Shown: positions 52,456 through 62,502, counted from the stretch's first letter. The stretch: 64,000 nt of DNA from Syntrophales bacterium (GCA_035363115.1 DAOSEM010000008.1:62001-126000); one strand, 5' to 3'. The notes: generated by a model not told the origin, from the letters alone. Numbers and translations are program-made.

Positions 52456-53424
52456 CTACTTGATCTCGATGAGGGCGCTCTTCCGGAGTTCCGTGATCCA
52501 TTCCTCGAACTTCCGGTTCATCTTCTCCTCTTCGATCTTGGCCTTGATTTCGTTTCGGACGTCGGCGAGGCCTTTCGTTCCGGCCCCCCGTTTGTCGACT
52601 GCCTTGATGATATAAAATCCCGTGGAGGCCTCGATGACATTGCTGACTTCGTTGATGTTCAGGCGGAACGCCTCCCGGTCCACTTCGGCGACCAGGGATC
52701 CCCTCTCCACGAAGCCGATGTCTCCTCCCTGCTCGGGAGCCGGTCCCTTGGAGAAATGATACGCCATCTTTTCGAACGATTCGCCCTGCCGGATGCGGTC
52801 CAGGATCTTCCGGGCCTCGTCGCGGAGACGTTCCCGGCTTTCCGTTCCAGCGCCCCCGGGAAGCGGGAGGAGGATCATGTGGAGATGGACCGCTTCCGTG
52901 CCCTCATAGGCTTCCCGGTGGGCCCGGTAGTATTCCCCGATCTCCTCGTCGCTGACGGCGATCTTGCTGCCGATCTCCCGCCGGATGAGGCGCTGCCGGG
53001 TCATGTTTTCGCGGATGTCCTCCTTGTACTGCTCCAGCGTCGCCCCCTCCCTGGCGAGGTTCTTGCGCAGGTCTTCAAGGGTCATCTTCTGACGGGCGGT
53101 CATGTCGCGAATGGCCGCGTTGATCTCCTCCTCCTTGACGGTCAGGCCTGCTTTTTTCGACTCCAGCTCGATGAGCTTGCTGTTGATGAGCCGGTTGAGG
53201 GTCGCCTCCCGGGCCTCCGCCAGGATCTGGTCCTTGTTCGGGCCCTGGTAGCCTTTCTCGATCCGTTCCTTGATGGTCTCATAGGCGTTGTTCCATTCGG
53301 AAAGGGTGATCACCTCGCCGTTCACGACGGCGGCGACGCGGTCGACGATCTCCGCGGATGGAGCACAGGGAATCCAAACCATCCCCGCCAGGACCAGAGT
53401 GATCAGTATCTTGATTTTCTTCAC
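52456..53424 (-). CDS. SurA-like periplasmic peptidyl-prolyl isomerase
   Basis: 322 residues with a signal peptide (ILITLVLAGMVWIPCAPSA). An N-terminal chaperone region (VDRVAAVVNGEVITLSEW) is followed by a parvulin domain (YHFSKGPAPEQGGDIGFVERGSL). Likely assists outer-membrane protein folding. It overlaps the upstream isomerase gene by four bases and is four bases before uvrA. Confidence 0.85.
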   Translation of the reverse strand: MKKIKILITLVLAGMVWIPCAPSAEIVDRVAAVVNGEVITLSEWNNAYETIKERIEKGYQGPNKDQILAEAREATLNRLINSKLIELESKKAGLTVKEEEINAAIRDMTARQKMTLEDLRKNLAREGATLEQYKEDIRENMTRQRLIRREIGSKIAVSDEEIGEYYRAHREAYEGTEAVHLHMILLPLPGGAGTESRERLRDEARKILDRIRQGESFEKMAYHFSKGPAPEQGGDIGFVERGSLVAEVDREAFRLNINEVSNVIEASTGFYIIKAVDKRGAGTKGLADVRNEIKAKIEEEKMNRKFEEWITELRKSALIEIK

Positions 53425-54470
53425 GGTTTCCTCCGTTCGGATGGAGTTTTCCGGAGGGGAGTCGGCTCCGGATTCGGGGTTGCGGGGCGACTTTCGGGGA
53501 CCTGTATTTTTTTGAGGACATCCGTCCGGATTTCAATCCGGGCGGATTTTTGAAGCCCTTCCATCCAGGAACCGTATGCCGTTTCCGCCTTGGCTTTCCG
53601 GAGGTCCTCGATCACCTGCTCCCGGGCAGCGGGATAATCGGGCGGTTTCCCTTCCTCGCGCTGGAGGACCTTCACGATATGGTAGCCGTATGGGGTCCGG
53701 ATGGGAGGACTGATTTCTCCCACCGGGATGGTGAAGACAACCCGGTCGATGGCATCCGGGAGGGTGCCGCGGGAGAGAAATCCCAAGTCTCCTCCCCGGG
53801 TTGCCTCGGGTCCGACCGATTCTTCCCGGGCGACCTTACCAAAATCCTCCCCCTTCTTCAATCGATTCCGGACCGCCTGGATCTTCCGGGGTTCCCGGAT
53901 GACGATCTGGAGCACCCGCACGCGGGCTTCATGCCGGTAAGCGTCGCGATGCTTCCGGAAATATGCCTCCGCCTCTCCGGGAGCGACCGTGATGGCCTGG
54001 TAGAGGTCCTGCCGGACCAGTTTGTGGACCAGGAGCTGCCGGCGCAGGGATTCGCGCCAGGCCGGGGATAGCGGGGCACCGGGGCGTCCGCCGTCGGCGA
54101 GGGAGGCCGCCTCCCGGTCCAGCTCTTCATCCGTGACGGACAGCGAGAGCGCGCGGGCCCGCTGGAGCAGAATCCTTTCCTGGATCATCTCCTGGAGGAC
54201 TTCTTCCTTCACCGCCTGGCGGCTGCCCATGGCGGAGGCCGGCCCGCCCCAGCGCGCCGCTTCGGAGGCCAGGCGATCCGCGAACTCCGCGGCGGTAACG
54301 GCCTCGCCGTTCACGAGGGCCACGGCGGCGGGTTTCGGGGATTCCCCGCAGGAAGCCAGGCAGGCCGCGAGGAAGAAACAGGCAAGGAGGCAAAACGGCA
54401 GGCTTCGCAAGGGCAGGGCGGCAGGGCCCGGGCGGTGCGACAAGGCCTGGCTCGGGACATGGCTGCGCAT
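53421..54470 (-). CDS. PpiC-type peptidyl-prolyl isomerase lipoprotein
   Basis: 349 residues. A signal and lipobox (CFFLAACLASC) make it a lipoprotein. The N-terminal SurA-like VNGEAVTAAEFADRL region precedes a parvulin domain (REESVGPEATRGGDLGFLSRGTLPDAI, YGYHIVKVL). It may be a foldase for secreted or outer-membrane proteins. Located between mfd and the SurA-like gene. Confidence 0.82.
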   Translation of the reverse strand: MRSHVPSQALSHRPGPAALPLRSLPFCLLACFFLAACLASCGESPKPAAVALVNGEAVTAAEFADRLASEAARWGGPASAMGSRQAVKEEVLQEMIQERILLQRARALSLSVTDEELDREAASLADGGRPGAPLSPAWRESLRRQLLVHKLVRQDLYQAITVAPGEAEAYFRKHRDAYRHEARVRVLQIVIREPRKIQAVRNRLKKGEDFGKVAREESVGPEATRGGDLGFLSRGTLPDAIDRVVFTIPVGEISPPIRTPYGYHIVKVLQREEGKPPDYPAAREQVIEDLRKAKAETAYGSWMEGLQKSARIEIRTDVLKKIQVPESRPATPNPEPTPLRKTPSERRKP

Positions 54471-54487
54471 GGGATCAGGACCCCCTT

Positions 54488-57400
54488 TCAGGCCTTCAGG
54501 GCCCGCAGGATCTCGCGGGTTCCCTCGATGATGCCGCCGCCTTTCCGATCCGGCAGGGGTACGGACAGCCTGCCGTCCGGAGACAGGGCGATGCCCCGGT
54601 AAGGGCCGCGTGACAGGGCCAGGATCCTTTTCGGATCGACGGGCGTCCCGGCGGTCAAAAACAGGGATGCCTGCTTCCCGTCATAGGTGAATTTCCGGAT
54701 TTTCAGCTCCTTCAACCGGTTGCGGATCCGGATCGCCTCGAAGAGGGCGTCCGCCTCCTCCGGGAGCGGGCCGCAGCAGTCTTCCAGCCCCTCGCGGATC
54801 TCCCGCAGCTCCTCGTCCGAGGCGGCCAGGGAGATCCGCTTGTAGGTGACAAGCCGCTGGTGCTCGTCGCCGATATACTCGGCAGGGAGGTACGCGGCGA
54901 TGCCCAGGCTGATCTCGGGCCGGATCTCCTCCTCCGGCAGTTCCTGTCCCTTCAACTCCCGGATGGCCCGCTCCATGAGTTCGGTATACAGCTCGTAACC
55001 GACGGCCGATACGTGTCCCGACTGGGAGGCGCCCAGGAGGTTTCCGGTCCCGCGGATCTCCAGGTCGCTGGTGGCGATCCGGAATCCGCTGCCGGGCTCG
55101 GAGAAATCGAGGATCACCTGGAGGCGCTTGACGGCGTCGCGGGTGAGCATGGCGCCCCTGGGGACCATCAGGTAGGCGAAGGCTTCCTCCCGGCCGCGGC
55201 CCACCCGGCCCCGGATCTGGTAGAGCTGGGCCAGGCCGAACCGGTCCGCCCGGTTAACGATGATCGTGTTGGCCGTGGGGATGTCGACACCGGAGCCGAT
55301 GATGGTCGTGCAGACCAGGACGTCCGTCTCCCGATGTAGGAACCGCACCATGGCGTCTTCGATTTCCCGGGGCTTCATCCGGCCGTGGATGATCGCGACC
55401 CGGGCCTCCGGCACGAGCTGTTCCACCAGCCTCGCCATGGTGTGAATGGAGCGGACCCGGTCGTGGAGGAAGAAGACCTGGCCGCCCCGACCGAGCTCCT
55501 GCCGGATCGCGTCCCGGATGATCTCCTCGTCGAACTCCAGGACCCGGGTCTTGACGGGGACACGGTCCTCCGGCGGCGTGTGGATGACCGAGAGGTCGCG
55601 AATGCCCACGAGCGAGAGGTGCAGGGTGCGGGGAATCGGCGTGGCCGTGAGGGTGAGGACGTCCACCAGCGTCCGGAGCTTTTTGAGGCGCTCCTTGTGG
55701 ACGACGCCGAAGCGCTGCTCCTCGTCGATGACGACAAGGCCCAGGTCCCGGAAGGCGACGTCCTTCTGCAGCAGCCGGTGGGTGCCGATGACGATGTCCA
55801 CGGAGCCCTTCCGGATCTCTTCCGCGATCTTTTTCTGCTCCACCTTCGTCTTCAGGCGGTTGAGCGTCTCGATGCGCACCGGGTAGGGCTCGAAGCGCCG
55901 GAGAAATGTCTTGTAGTGCTGCTCCGTCAGGATGGTCGTGGGGGCGAGGACCGCCACCTGCCGTCCGTCCATGACGGACCGGAAGGACGCCCGCAGGGCC
56001 ACCTCCGTCTTGCCGAAGCCGGCGTCGCCGCAGACGAGCCGGTCCATGGGCTTGGACAGGCTCATGTCCGCCTGGATGTCATCGATGGCCCGGGCCTGGT
56101 CGGGCGTCTCCTCGTACTCGAAGGTGGCGGCGAACTCCTCGTCGAGCCCCCGGGGCGGTGAGAAGGCCCTCCGCTCGAGGATCTCCCGGGCCGCGTAAAC
56201 CGCCACCAGCTCCTCCGCCATGTCGCGGATGGACTTCTGGACCCGCTCCTTGGTCGATTCCCAGGAGGTACCGCCCAGCCGGTCGATCCGCGGGTGTTCG
56301 CCGTCGGGACCGATATAGCGCTGGAGCTGGTCCAGGCGGTCCACGGGCAGGTAGAGCTTGTCCCCCTCGGCGTACTCGACCAGGAGAAAGTCGTTTTCGA
56401 TCCCCGAGAAGGCGATTCTCCGGAGACCCTGGTAGCGGCCGATGCCGAACTCCTTGTGGACCACCAGGTCGCCCTCCGCCAGGTCGCCGAAAGACTTGAG
56501 GAAGAACCCCTCCCGGGGCAGGCGCCGGGGGCGCCGTGGGACCTTCTTGCCGAAGAGGTCTTCGTCGGTCAGGACGACCAGCCGGCGGGCCTTCCAGGAG
56601 AATCCGGCACTGATCCTGCCCTCCGCCAGGAGCAGCTCTCCGCCGGGACGGGGGCGGTCCATCTCCAGGGGGAGGGGCTCTTCGGGGACCCGGAAGGGGA
56701 GACCCGCGGCCTGGATGATGGAGGCCATCCGCTCCCGCTCCTCCGGCCCGCTGGCCAGGAGGAAAACCTGGTCTCCCGCGTCCAGGCGCCCGCGGATCCG
56801 GTCCGCCAGCTCCCGGAAGCGGCCTTCATCGTCCCGGAACACCGGCGCCGCGCGGTGCACCACCGGAAGAGGGGCCGTGGAGAACGAGACGGTTCCCTCC
56901 GGCGGTTCTTCCCCGGCGCCCAGGAGAAGGCTCTCCAGGCGGATCCTCCGGCGCTCCCCGATCTTCCGGCGATATTCCACAGGGGACAGAAGGAAGGCGT
57001 CCCGCTCCAGGAAAAACCGCTCTTCCAGGCGGGCCTTCCGGAGTGTCCGGTCGATGCCGCTCTCCAGGTCCTCGCAGGCCCGCTCGATGGCCGGCGGATC
57101 CTCCAGGATGAGGGGGGCCGCCGGGGGCAGAAAATCCAGGAGGCTCCCCGGCCGCGGGTCGTCCGGCGGGTCGTCCGGCGAGGCGTAGAAGAGGGGCAGA
57201 TACATGGGATGGAGCGAGAAAAAGGCATCCCCGGAGACGGCCTCCAGGAGGCGGTCCCGGGTGGACCGGGTGAGATCCAGGGCAAGGGCCCGCTGCCGGA
57301 TGCCCCGCTCCGCCCGCTGCCGTCCCTTGCCGTTCGCGAGGATCTCCCTTGCCGGGACGACGGGGAATGATACGACCTCCCGAAGGGAGCGCTGGCTCAG

Positions 57401-58030
57401 GGGATCGAACTCGCGGATCCCCTCGATTTCGTCGCCGAACAGCTCCAACCGGTAAGGCTGCTCCCGGGCCGGGGGGAAGACGTCCACCACGTGGCCCCGG
57501 AGGCTGAACTGGCCTGGTTCCTCAACCAGGGAGACGGACTCGTAGCCTCCTTCCAGGAGCTGGGCCGCCAGGGCGTCGCGGTCGATGAAATCGCCCATGG
57601 AGAGGGTTTGTCTCCAGGAGAGGAGGACCTCCTTCGGCAGCGTCCGCTGGAGGACCGCCGCCAGGGAGGCCACCACTACGACGGGCTCGTCCTCCAGGAT
57701 GCGGCCCAGCGTGGCAAGCCGCGCCCGCTCGACGGCTTTCTGCGGGGCCAGTGGATCCACGGAGCGCATGTCCCAGGCGGGGAATGGGAGGACCATGCCT
57801 TCTCCCAGGAAGAATATGAGATCCTGCCGGAAGGATTCGGCCTCCTTCTCCGTCGCCGTCAGGACGAGCACGGTACCGGGCAGGCGGAGCTGGAGGCGGG
57901 CGGGGACGAGGGCCCGGGCTGCGCCGTGAAGCCCAGCCAGGTTGATTTCCCGCAGGCCTTCCTCGAGATGGGCCAGCACCTCCAGGAAAGCGGGATCCTC
58001 CCGGGGTTTTGTATCGATGATTTTCCGCAT
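54488..58030 (-). CDS. mfd: transcription-repair coupling factor
   Basis: 1180 residues. UvrB-homology N-terminal region, a CarD-like RNA polymerase interaction domain (GDLVVHKEFGIGRYQGL) and an SF2 translocase with Walker A GDAGFGKTEVA (near residue 668) and VIDEEQRFGV (near residue 767), followed by the TRCF C-terminal domain. It dislodges stalled polymerase and recruits UvrA, whose gene is in the same operon. Confidence 0.97.
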   Translation of the reverse strand: MRKIIDTKPREDPAFLEVLAHLEEGLREINLAGLHGAARALVPARLQLRLPGTVLVLTATEKEAESFRQDLIFFLGEGMVLPFPAWDMRSVDPLAPQKAVERARLATLGRILEDEPVVVVASLAAVLQRTLPKEVLLSWRQTLSMGDFIDRDALAAQLLEGGYESVSLVEEPGQFSLRGHVVDVFPPAREQPYRLELFGDEIEGIREFDPLSQRSLREVVSFPVVPAREILANGKGRQRAERGIRQRALALDLTRSTRDRLLEAVSGDAFFSLHPMYLPLFYASPDDPPDDPRPGSLLDFLPPAAPLILEDPPAIERACEDLESGIDRTLRKARLEERFFLERDAFLLSPVEYRRKIGERRRIRLESLLLGAGEEPPEGTVSFSTAPLPVVHRAAPVFRDDEGRFRELADRIRGRLDAGDQVFLLASGPEERERMASIIQAAGLPFRVPEEPLPLEMDRPRPGGELLLAEGRISAGFSWKARRLVVLTDEDLFGKKVPRRPRRLPREGFFLKSFGDLAEGDLVVHKEFGIGRYQGLRRIAFSGIENDFLLVEYAEGDKLYLPVDRLDQLQRYIGPDGEHPRIDRLGGTSWESTKERVQKSIRDMAEELVAVYAAREILERRAFSPPRGLDEEFAATFEYEETPDQARAIDDIQADMSLSKPMDRLVCGDAGFGKTEVALRASFRSVMDGRQVAVLAPTTILTEQHYKTFLRRFEPYPVRIETLNRLKTKVEQKKIAEEIRKGSVDIVIGTHRLLQKDVAFRDLGLVVIDEEQRFGVVHKERLKKLRTLVDVLTLTATPIPRTLHLSLVGIRDLSVIHTPPEDRVPVKTRVLEFDEEIIRDAIRQELGRGGQVFFLHDRVRSIHTMARLVEQLVPEARVAIIHGRMKPREIEDAMVRFLHRETDVLVCTTIIGSGVDIPTANTIIVNRADRFGLAQLYQIRGRVGRGREEAFAYLMVPRGAMLTRDAVKRLQVILDFSEPGSGFRIATSDLEIRGTGNLLGASQSGHVSAVGYELYTELMERAIRELKGQELPEEEIRPEISLGIAAYLPAEYIGDEHQRLVTYKRISLAASDEELREIREGLEDCCGPLPEEADALFEAIRIRNRLKELKIRKFTYDGKQASLFLTAGTPVDPKRILALSRGPYRGIALSPDGRLSVPLPDRKGGGIIEGTREILRALKA

Positions 58031-58042
58031 GGGTCGGCGTCG

Positions 58043-58951
58043 TCAGGACAGGGCCGTCATCCTCTCCAGGGTTCGGCGGGCGGCTTCGGCCGTCTCTCCG
58101 GGCACCCGGATGACGTGCCGGTTTTCCACGAGGGAGGACCGGATGTCCTCCAGGGTGGTGACTTTCATGGTCTCGCAGAGAAGGGAAGGGGAGGCCAGGA
58201 TGAACGTCTTCCCCGGGTTTTCGAGCCTCAGACGGTGGAAGATCCCCTGCTCCGTTCCGATCAGGATCTTGTCCGCTTTCGATTCCCGGGCGAAGCGGAG
58301 GATGCCCGCGGTGCTGCCGACGAAGTCGGCCAGGTCCAGGACGGCCTGCGGGCACTCCGGATGGGCCGCCAGCGGCGCCGATGGATGGGCTTCTTTCAGC
58401 CGGGCCACGGCGCCGGCGTCGATCTCGTCGTGGACCGGGCAGGCCCCTCCCCAGGGAATGATCTTCTTGTCCGTGAACCGGGCCGTGTGGCGGGCCAGGT
58501 TCCCGTCGGGGACGAACAGGACCTCGTTCACGGAAAGCGATTGGACCACCCGGACGGCATTGGCGGAGGTGCAGCAGATGTCCGAGAGGGCCTTCACAGC
58601 GGCGGAGGAGTTGATGTAGGTCACCACGGCTGCGCCGGGATGGGCTTTCCGGGCCTCCCGGAGCGCCTCCGGGGTCACCGTGTCCGCGAGGGGGCAGCCG
58701 GCGTCGAGCCGTGGAAGAAGGACCGTCTTCTCCGGGCTCAGGATGGCGGCGCTTTCGGCCATGAAGTGAACGCCCGCAAAGACGATGACCCGGGCGGCCG
58801 TTTTCGCTGCCTCGATGCTCAGTGCCAGGGAATCCCCTACGATGTCGGCGATCTCCTGTACCTCGTCGCGCTGGTAGTAGTGGGCCAGGAGGATTGCTTC
58901 CCGCTGGTCGAGTAGACGCCGGATCTCTTTCTGGATCTGCTTTGTTTGCAT
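58043..58951 (-). CDS. nadA: quinolinate synthase
   Basis: 302 residues. The [4Fe-4S] ligands Cys86 (DAGCPLAD), Cys171 (GGACPVHDE) and Cys259 (SLLCETM) have the spacing of the short NadA type. It makes quinolinate for NAD. It is 12 bases upstream of mfd on the same strand. Confidence 0.96.
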   Translation of the reverse strand: MQTKQIQKEIRRLLDQREAILLAHYYQRDEVQEIADIVGDSLALSIEAAKTAARVIVFAGVHFMAESAAILSPEKTVLLPRLDAGCPLADTVTPEALREARKAHPGAAVVTYINSSAAVKALSDICCTSANAVRVVQSLSVNEVLFVPDGNLARHTARFTDKKIIPWGGACPVHDEIDAGAVARLKEAHPSAPLAAHPECPQAVLDLADFVGSTAGILRFARESKADKILIGTEQGIFHRLRLENPGKTFILASPSLLCETMKVTTLEDIRSSLVENRHVIRVPGETAEAARRTLERMTALS

Positions 58952-59116
58952 GGCTGGTCTTCCTTTTGTCCCGTATGGGAAGGATTGAAATTCCTATATC
59001 AGGAAGGGGGTGAATTCAAGGGAAAAGGGCGGCCGGAGCTCTGCCCGGGGATTTGGCCTTGGACGAGGCGGCGGTTCGTGTTATTCACAGCCCAGGAAAG
59101 CAAAAGGAGGGAATGC

Positions 59117-59947
59117 ATGGTCCGCCGCCGCACCGTTTTTTTCGTCTCCGACAGCACCGCCATCACCGCGGAGACGCTGGGACAGAGCCTCCTGACCCAG
59201 TTCGAGCACATCCCCTTCGACCCCGTGACCCTGCCATTCATCGACACGCTGGACAAGGCCGCCAATGCAGTCCTGCAGATCGACACGGCGACCAAGCGCA
59301 AGGGCATCCGCCCCCTGGTCTTCAGCACCCTCATCAATCCCCGGATCCGGGACGTGATGATGGGAAGCACGGGGGTTTTCTTCGACTTCATCGGGACGTT
59401 CCTTCCGCTCCTGGAAGGCGAGCTCAAAACCCAGTCCTCCCACACCGTGGGCCGTTATCACGGGATGGTGAACGACACCCAGTACAGCGTCCGGATCGAC
59501 GCGGTCAATTACGCCCTGGGCCATGACGACGGCATCTCGACGAAGAATTTCGAGGAGGCGGACGTCATTCTCGTGGGCGTTTCCCGTACGGGCAAGACGC
59601 CGACGTGCATCTACCTGGGGCTCCAGTTCGGGATCTACGCCGCCAATTACCCGGTCACGGAGGAGGACTTCACCCAGCAGGACAAGCGGATCTACAGCCT
59701 CATATCCCCTTACAAGAAAAAGATCTTCGGCCTGACCATCAACCCGGAGCGGCTCCACAAGATCCGCTCGGAGCGGCGGCCCGGGAGCCGCTACGCCTCC
59801 CTGGGCCAGTGCCGGCTGGAGGTCGCCATGTGCGAGTCCTTCTTCATTTCCGAGGACATCCCGTTCCTCAACATCACCAGCATGTCCATCGAGGAGATCG
59901 CCGCCACGATCATGCACGCCCACAAACTGCCCCGTCGTGTCGTCTGA
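59117..59947 (+). CDS. PEP synthase regulatory kinase/pyrophosphorylase
   Basis: 276 residues of the DUF299/PpsR (PPDK regulatory protein) family. The P-loop GVSRTGKTP starts at residue 154, preceded by FVSDSTAITAETLG and followed by GLTINPERLHKIRSER. It should phosphorylate and dephosphorylate PEP synthase or pyruvate phosphate dikinase. ATG 59117 follows AAAGGAGG. Divergent from nadA. Confidence 0.93.
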   Translation: MVRRRTVFFVSDSTAITAETLGQSLLTQFEHIPFDPVTLPFIDTLDKAANAVLQIDTATKRKGIRPLVFSTLINPRIRDVMMGSTGVFFDFIGTFLPLLEGELKTQSSHTVGRYHGMVNDTQYSVRIDAVNYALGHDDGISTKNFEEADVILVGVSRTGKTPTCIYLGLQFGIYAANYPVTEEDFTQQDKRIYSLISPYKKKIFGLTINPERLHKIRSERRPGSRYASLGQCRLEVAMCESFFISEDIPFLNITSMSIEEIAATIMHAHKLPRRVV

Positions 59948-59998
59948 GGGGAATCCGGCTATTGTGGTGATTCTCCGATCCGGTCCGGGAGGCCGCAG

Positions 59999-60625
59999 GT
60001 GAAGAAAAAAATCCAGCAGATTTTCCTGACGGGACTGGCGGTGGTTGTCCCCGTCGTGGTGACGATTTACGTCCTCGTGTTCCTGGTCCGCCTGATGGAC
60101 GGGCTCCTTTCGGTCGTTCCCCAGCGCTTTCACCCGGACACGCTGCTGGGCGTTCACATCCCCGGACTCGGGATCATCTTCACGGCCATCCTCGTCTTCC
60201 TGTCCGGCCTCATCACCCGGAGCTACGTGGGCCACCGGCTCGTCCGCACGGGAGACCGGATTCTCCAGAAGATCCCCTTTGTCCGGGGCGTGTACCGGGC
60301 CAGCAAGCAGGTCTCGGACAGCCTGATCCGGGAGAAGGGGAACGGGTTCCGGAAAGTGGTCCTGGTGGAGTTCCCACGGCCGGGGACCTATGCGATCGGC
60401 TTCGTCACCGGACAGGCCGCGGGCGAGATCCGCGAGCGGATCGGGGAGGCCGTCAGCGTCTTCCTGCCCACCGCCCCCAATCCCACCTCGGGCTACATCC
60501 TCCTCGTCCAGGAGCGGGACCTCGTACCGCTGGAGATGACGGTGGAACAGGCCTTTACACTGATCGTCTCGGGTGGTATGGTGGCGCCCCCGGACAGGGG
60601 GAGCCCCCCCGGTGCCGACCGGTGA
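59999..60625 (+). CDS. DUF502 membrane protein
   Basis: 208 residues with two N-terminal membrane segments (FLTGLAVVVPVVVTIYVL and LGIIFTAILVFLSGL) and the conserved IPFVRGVYRASKQVSD motif of DUF502. Function unknown. GTG 59999 follows GGGAGG. It lies between the PpsR-type gene and ahcY. Confidence 0.88.
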   Translation: MKKKIQQIFLTGLAVVVPVVVTIYVLVFLVRLMDGLLSVVPQRFHPDTLLGVHIPGLGIIFTAILVFLSGLITRSYVGHRLVRTGDRILQKIPFVRGVYRASKQVSDSLIREKGNGFRKVVLVEFPRPGTYAIGFVTGQAAGEIRERIGEAVSVFLPTAPNPTSGYILLVQERDLVPLEMTVEQAFTLIVSGGMVAPPDRGSPPGADR

Positions 60626-60708
60626 GCGGAAGCGAAACGGCATGAAGACAGACATCCGGCGGTTCCCTTCTCCGATCCGGCAAAATGAAAATCCTCAAGG
60701 AGCGAACC

Positions 60709-62133
60709 ATGAAATATCAGAAGATTGACCCGGCCCTTCCCTTCAAGGTGGCGGACTTGGCCCAGTCGGACTGGGGACGCCGGGAGATGGACCTGGCGGA
60801 GAACGAGATGCCCGGCCTGATGGCCGTCCGGGCGAAGTACGGCCCCCGGAAGCCCCTGAAAGGGCTCAAAATCATGGGCAGCCTCCACATGACCATCCAG
60901 ACGGCCATGCTGATCGAAACCCTGAAGATCCTGGGAGCTGACCTGCGCTGGGCCTCGTGCAACATCTTTTCCACCCAGGACCACGCCGCGGCGGCCATCG
61001 CAAAGGCCGGCTCGGCGGCGGTCTTCGCCTGGAAGGGCGAGAGCCTGGAGGACTACTGGTGGTGCACCGAGCAGGCCCTCACCTGGCCGGACGGCTCGGG
61101 ACCCGACCTGATTGTGGACGACGGCGGCGACGCAACCCTCTTCGTCCACCAGGGGGTAGCGGTGGAGAAGGATCCTTCGATTCTCGAAAATCCTTGTGAC
61201 AACAAGGAATTCGCTATCATTCTCGACCGCCTGGGCCGCAGCCTGAAGAAGAGCCGGTCGCGCTGGCAGAAGGTCGCGGCGGGCATCCGGGGCGTCTCGG
61301 AGGAGACCACCACGGGCGTCCACCGCCTGTATGCGATGCAGAAATCGGGGGAACTGCTCTTCCCGGCCATCAACGTGAACGACTCGGTCACCAAGTCCAA
61401 GTTCGACAACCTCTATGGCTGTCGCGAGTCCCTGGTGGACGGCATCAAGCGGGCCACCGATGTGATGGTGGCGGGGAAAATCGTGGTGGTCTGCGGGTAC
61501 GGCGACGTGGGCAAGGGGTCCGCCCAGTCCATGAGGGGTTTCGGCGCCCGGGTCATCGTGACCGAGATTGACCCGATCTGCGCACTCCAGGCTGCGATGG
61601 AAGGCTATGAGGTGAAGACGCTGGAAGACGTGGTCGGGATCGGCGACGTCTTCGTGACTGCCACGGGCTGCTGCAACGTCATCACCGGCCGGCATATGGA
61701 GAAAATGAAAAACGAAGCCATCGTCTGCAACATCGGCCACTTCGACAGCGAGATCGAGGTGCGCTACCTGGAGACGACGAAGGGGATCCGCCGGGAGACC
61801 ATCAAGCCGCAGGTGGACAAGTGGACGCTCCTGTCGGGGCGCTCCATTCTTGTCCTGGCGGAAGGGCGGCTGGTCAACCTGGGCTGCGCCACGGGACATC
61901 CCAGTTTCGTCATGAGCAACAGCTTCACGAACCAGTGCCTCGCCCAGATCGAACTGGCGGAGAATCGCCTGCCGGTGGGCGTTTACACCCTGCCGAAGAA
62001 GCTCGACGAGGAGGTGGCCCGGCTTCACCTGGGTCGTCTCGGGGTGAAGCTGACGAAGTTGACGAAGGAGCAGGCGAAGTACCTGGGCGTCCCGGTGAGC
62101 GGCCCCTTCAAGCCGGACCACTACCGGTACTGA
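60709..62133 (+). CDS. ahcY: adenosylhomocysteinase
   Basis: 474 residues. NAD-binding GYGDVGKG at residues 263-270, substrate motifs TIQTAMLIETLK and CNIFSTQDHAAA, and the C-terminal PDHYRY. It hydrolyses S-adenosylhomocysteine. ATG 60709 follows AAGGAG, and an earlier ATG at 60685 is less likely. A terminator follows the stop. Confidence 0.97.
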   Translation: MKYQKIDPALPFKVADLAQSDWGRREMDLAENEMPGLMAVRAKYGPRKPLKGLKIMGSLHMTIQTAMLIETLKILGADLRWASCNIFSTQDHAAAAIAKAGSAAVFAWKGESLEDYWWCTEQALTWPDGSGPDLIVDDGGDATLFVHQGVAVEKDPSILENPCDNKEFAIILDRLGRSLKKSRSRWQKVAAGIRGVSEETTTGVHRLYAMQKSGELLFPAINVNDSVTKSKFDNLYGCRESLVDGIKRATDVMVAGKIVVVCGYGDVGKGSAQSMRGFGARVIVTEIDPICALQAAMEGYEVKTLEDVVGIGDVFVTATGCCNVITGRHMEKMKNEAIVCNIGHFDSEIEVRYLETTKGIRRETIKPQVDKWTLLSGRSILVLAEGRLVNLGCATGHPSFVMSNSFTNQCLAQIELAENRLPVGVYTLPKKLDEEVARLHLGRLGVKLTKLTKEQAKYLGVPVSGPFKPDHYRY

Positions 62134-62154
62134 AAAGCAACACGATGCAGGCTC

Positions 62155-62194
62155 AAGGGGGAGCGGACTCGAATCCGTTCCCCCTTCCTTTTTT
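62155..62194 (+). terminator. ahcY terminator
   Basis: AAGGGGGAGCGGA pairs TCCGTTCCCCCTT (one G-T pair) over a short loop, followed by CCTTTTTT. Confidence 0.85.
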
Positions 62195-62502
62195 CTCCCT
62201 TTCTTTTAAAGAGAATCAGGTGCGGATGGGAGGCTGGCTTGTGGGAGAGAAGGCTTCCCTCGCGCTCAGGAGCGTTTTTTCGACCCTGCATCGTCTCGCT
62301 CCGCTGCAAAGTCATAACTCGCGCCTGGGGGCGCTCAGACAGATGACTTTGCGGGCGCTGCGCTGCGACGGCAGGGTGCCCCGAAAAAGCCGCTATTCGC
62401 GCTCCGGGAAGCCCGCCTCCCCGGCTGACGTTCGCGGGGGCGCGACCGGGGGGGGTCAGAGGAGCAGTCAGGACGTTCCTGCCGGAAGCATTGATCCCGC
62501 CC
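62195..62502. other. 308-base gene-free region after ahcY
   Basis: It is mostly the long palindrome at 62252-62413; the remainder has no gene. Confidence 0.5.
62252..62413. repeat. 162-bp imperfect palindrome
   Basis: GGCTTCCC (62252-62259) and GGGAAGCC (62406-62413) are inverse; inside, TTTTTCG/CGAAAAA, ACCCTGC/GCAGGGT and GCAAAGTCAT (62306-62315)/ATGACTTTGC (62343-62352). The centre is about 27 bases. It differs from the 117-122 bp family and may be a separate dispersed repeat. Confidence 0.6.

Noticed and set aside
49680..52463. 927-codon open frame antisense to uvrA
   Set aside because: Opposite the clear uvrA gene, with biased composition and no motifs.
60626..60708. SAH riboswitch before ahcY
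   Set aside because: No match to the conserved SAH aptamer pattern was seen in the 83-base gap.
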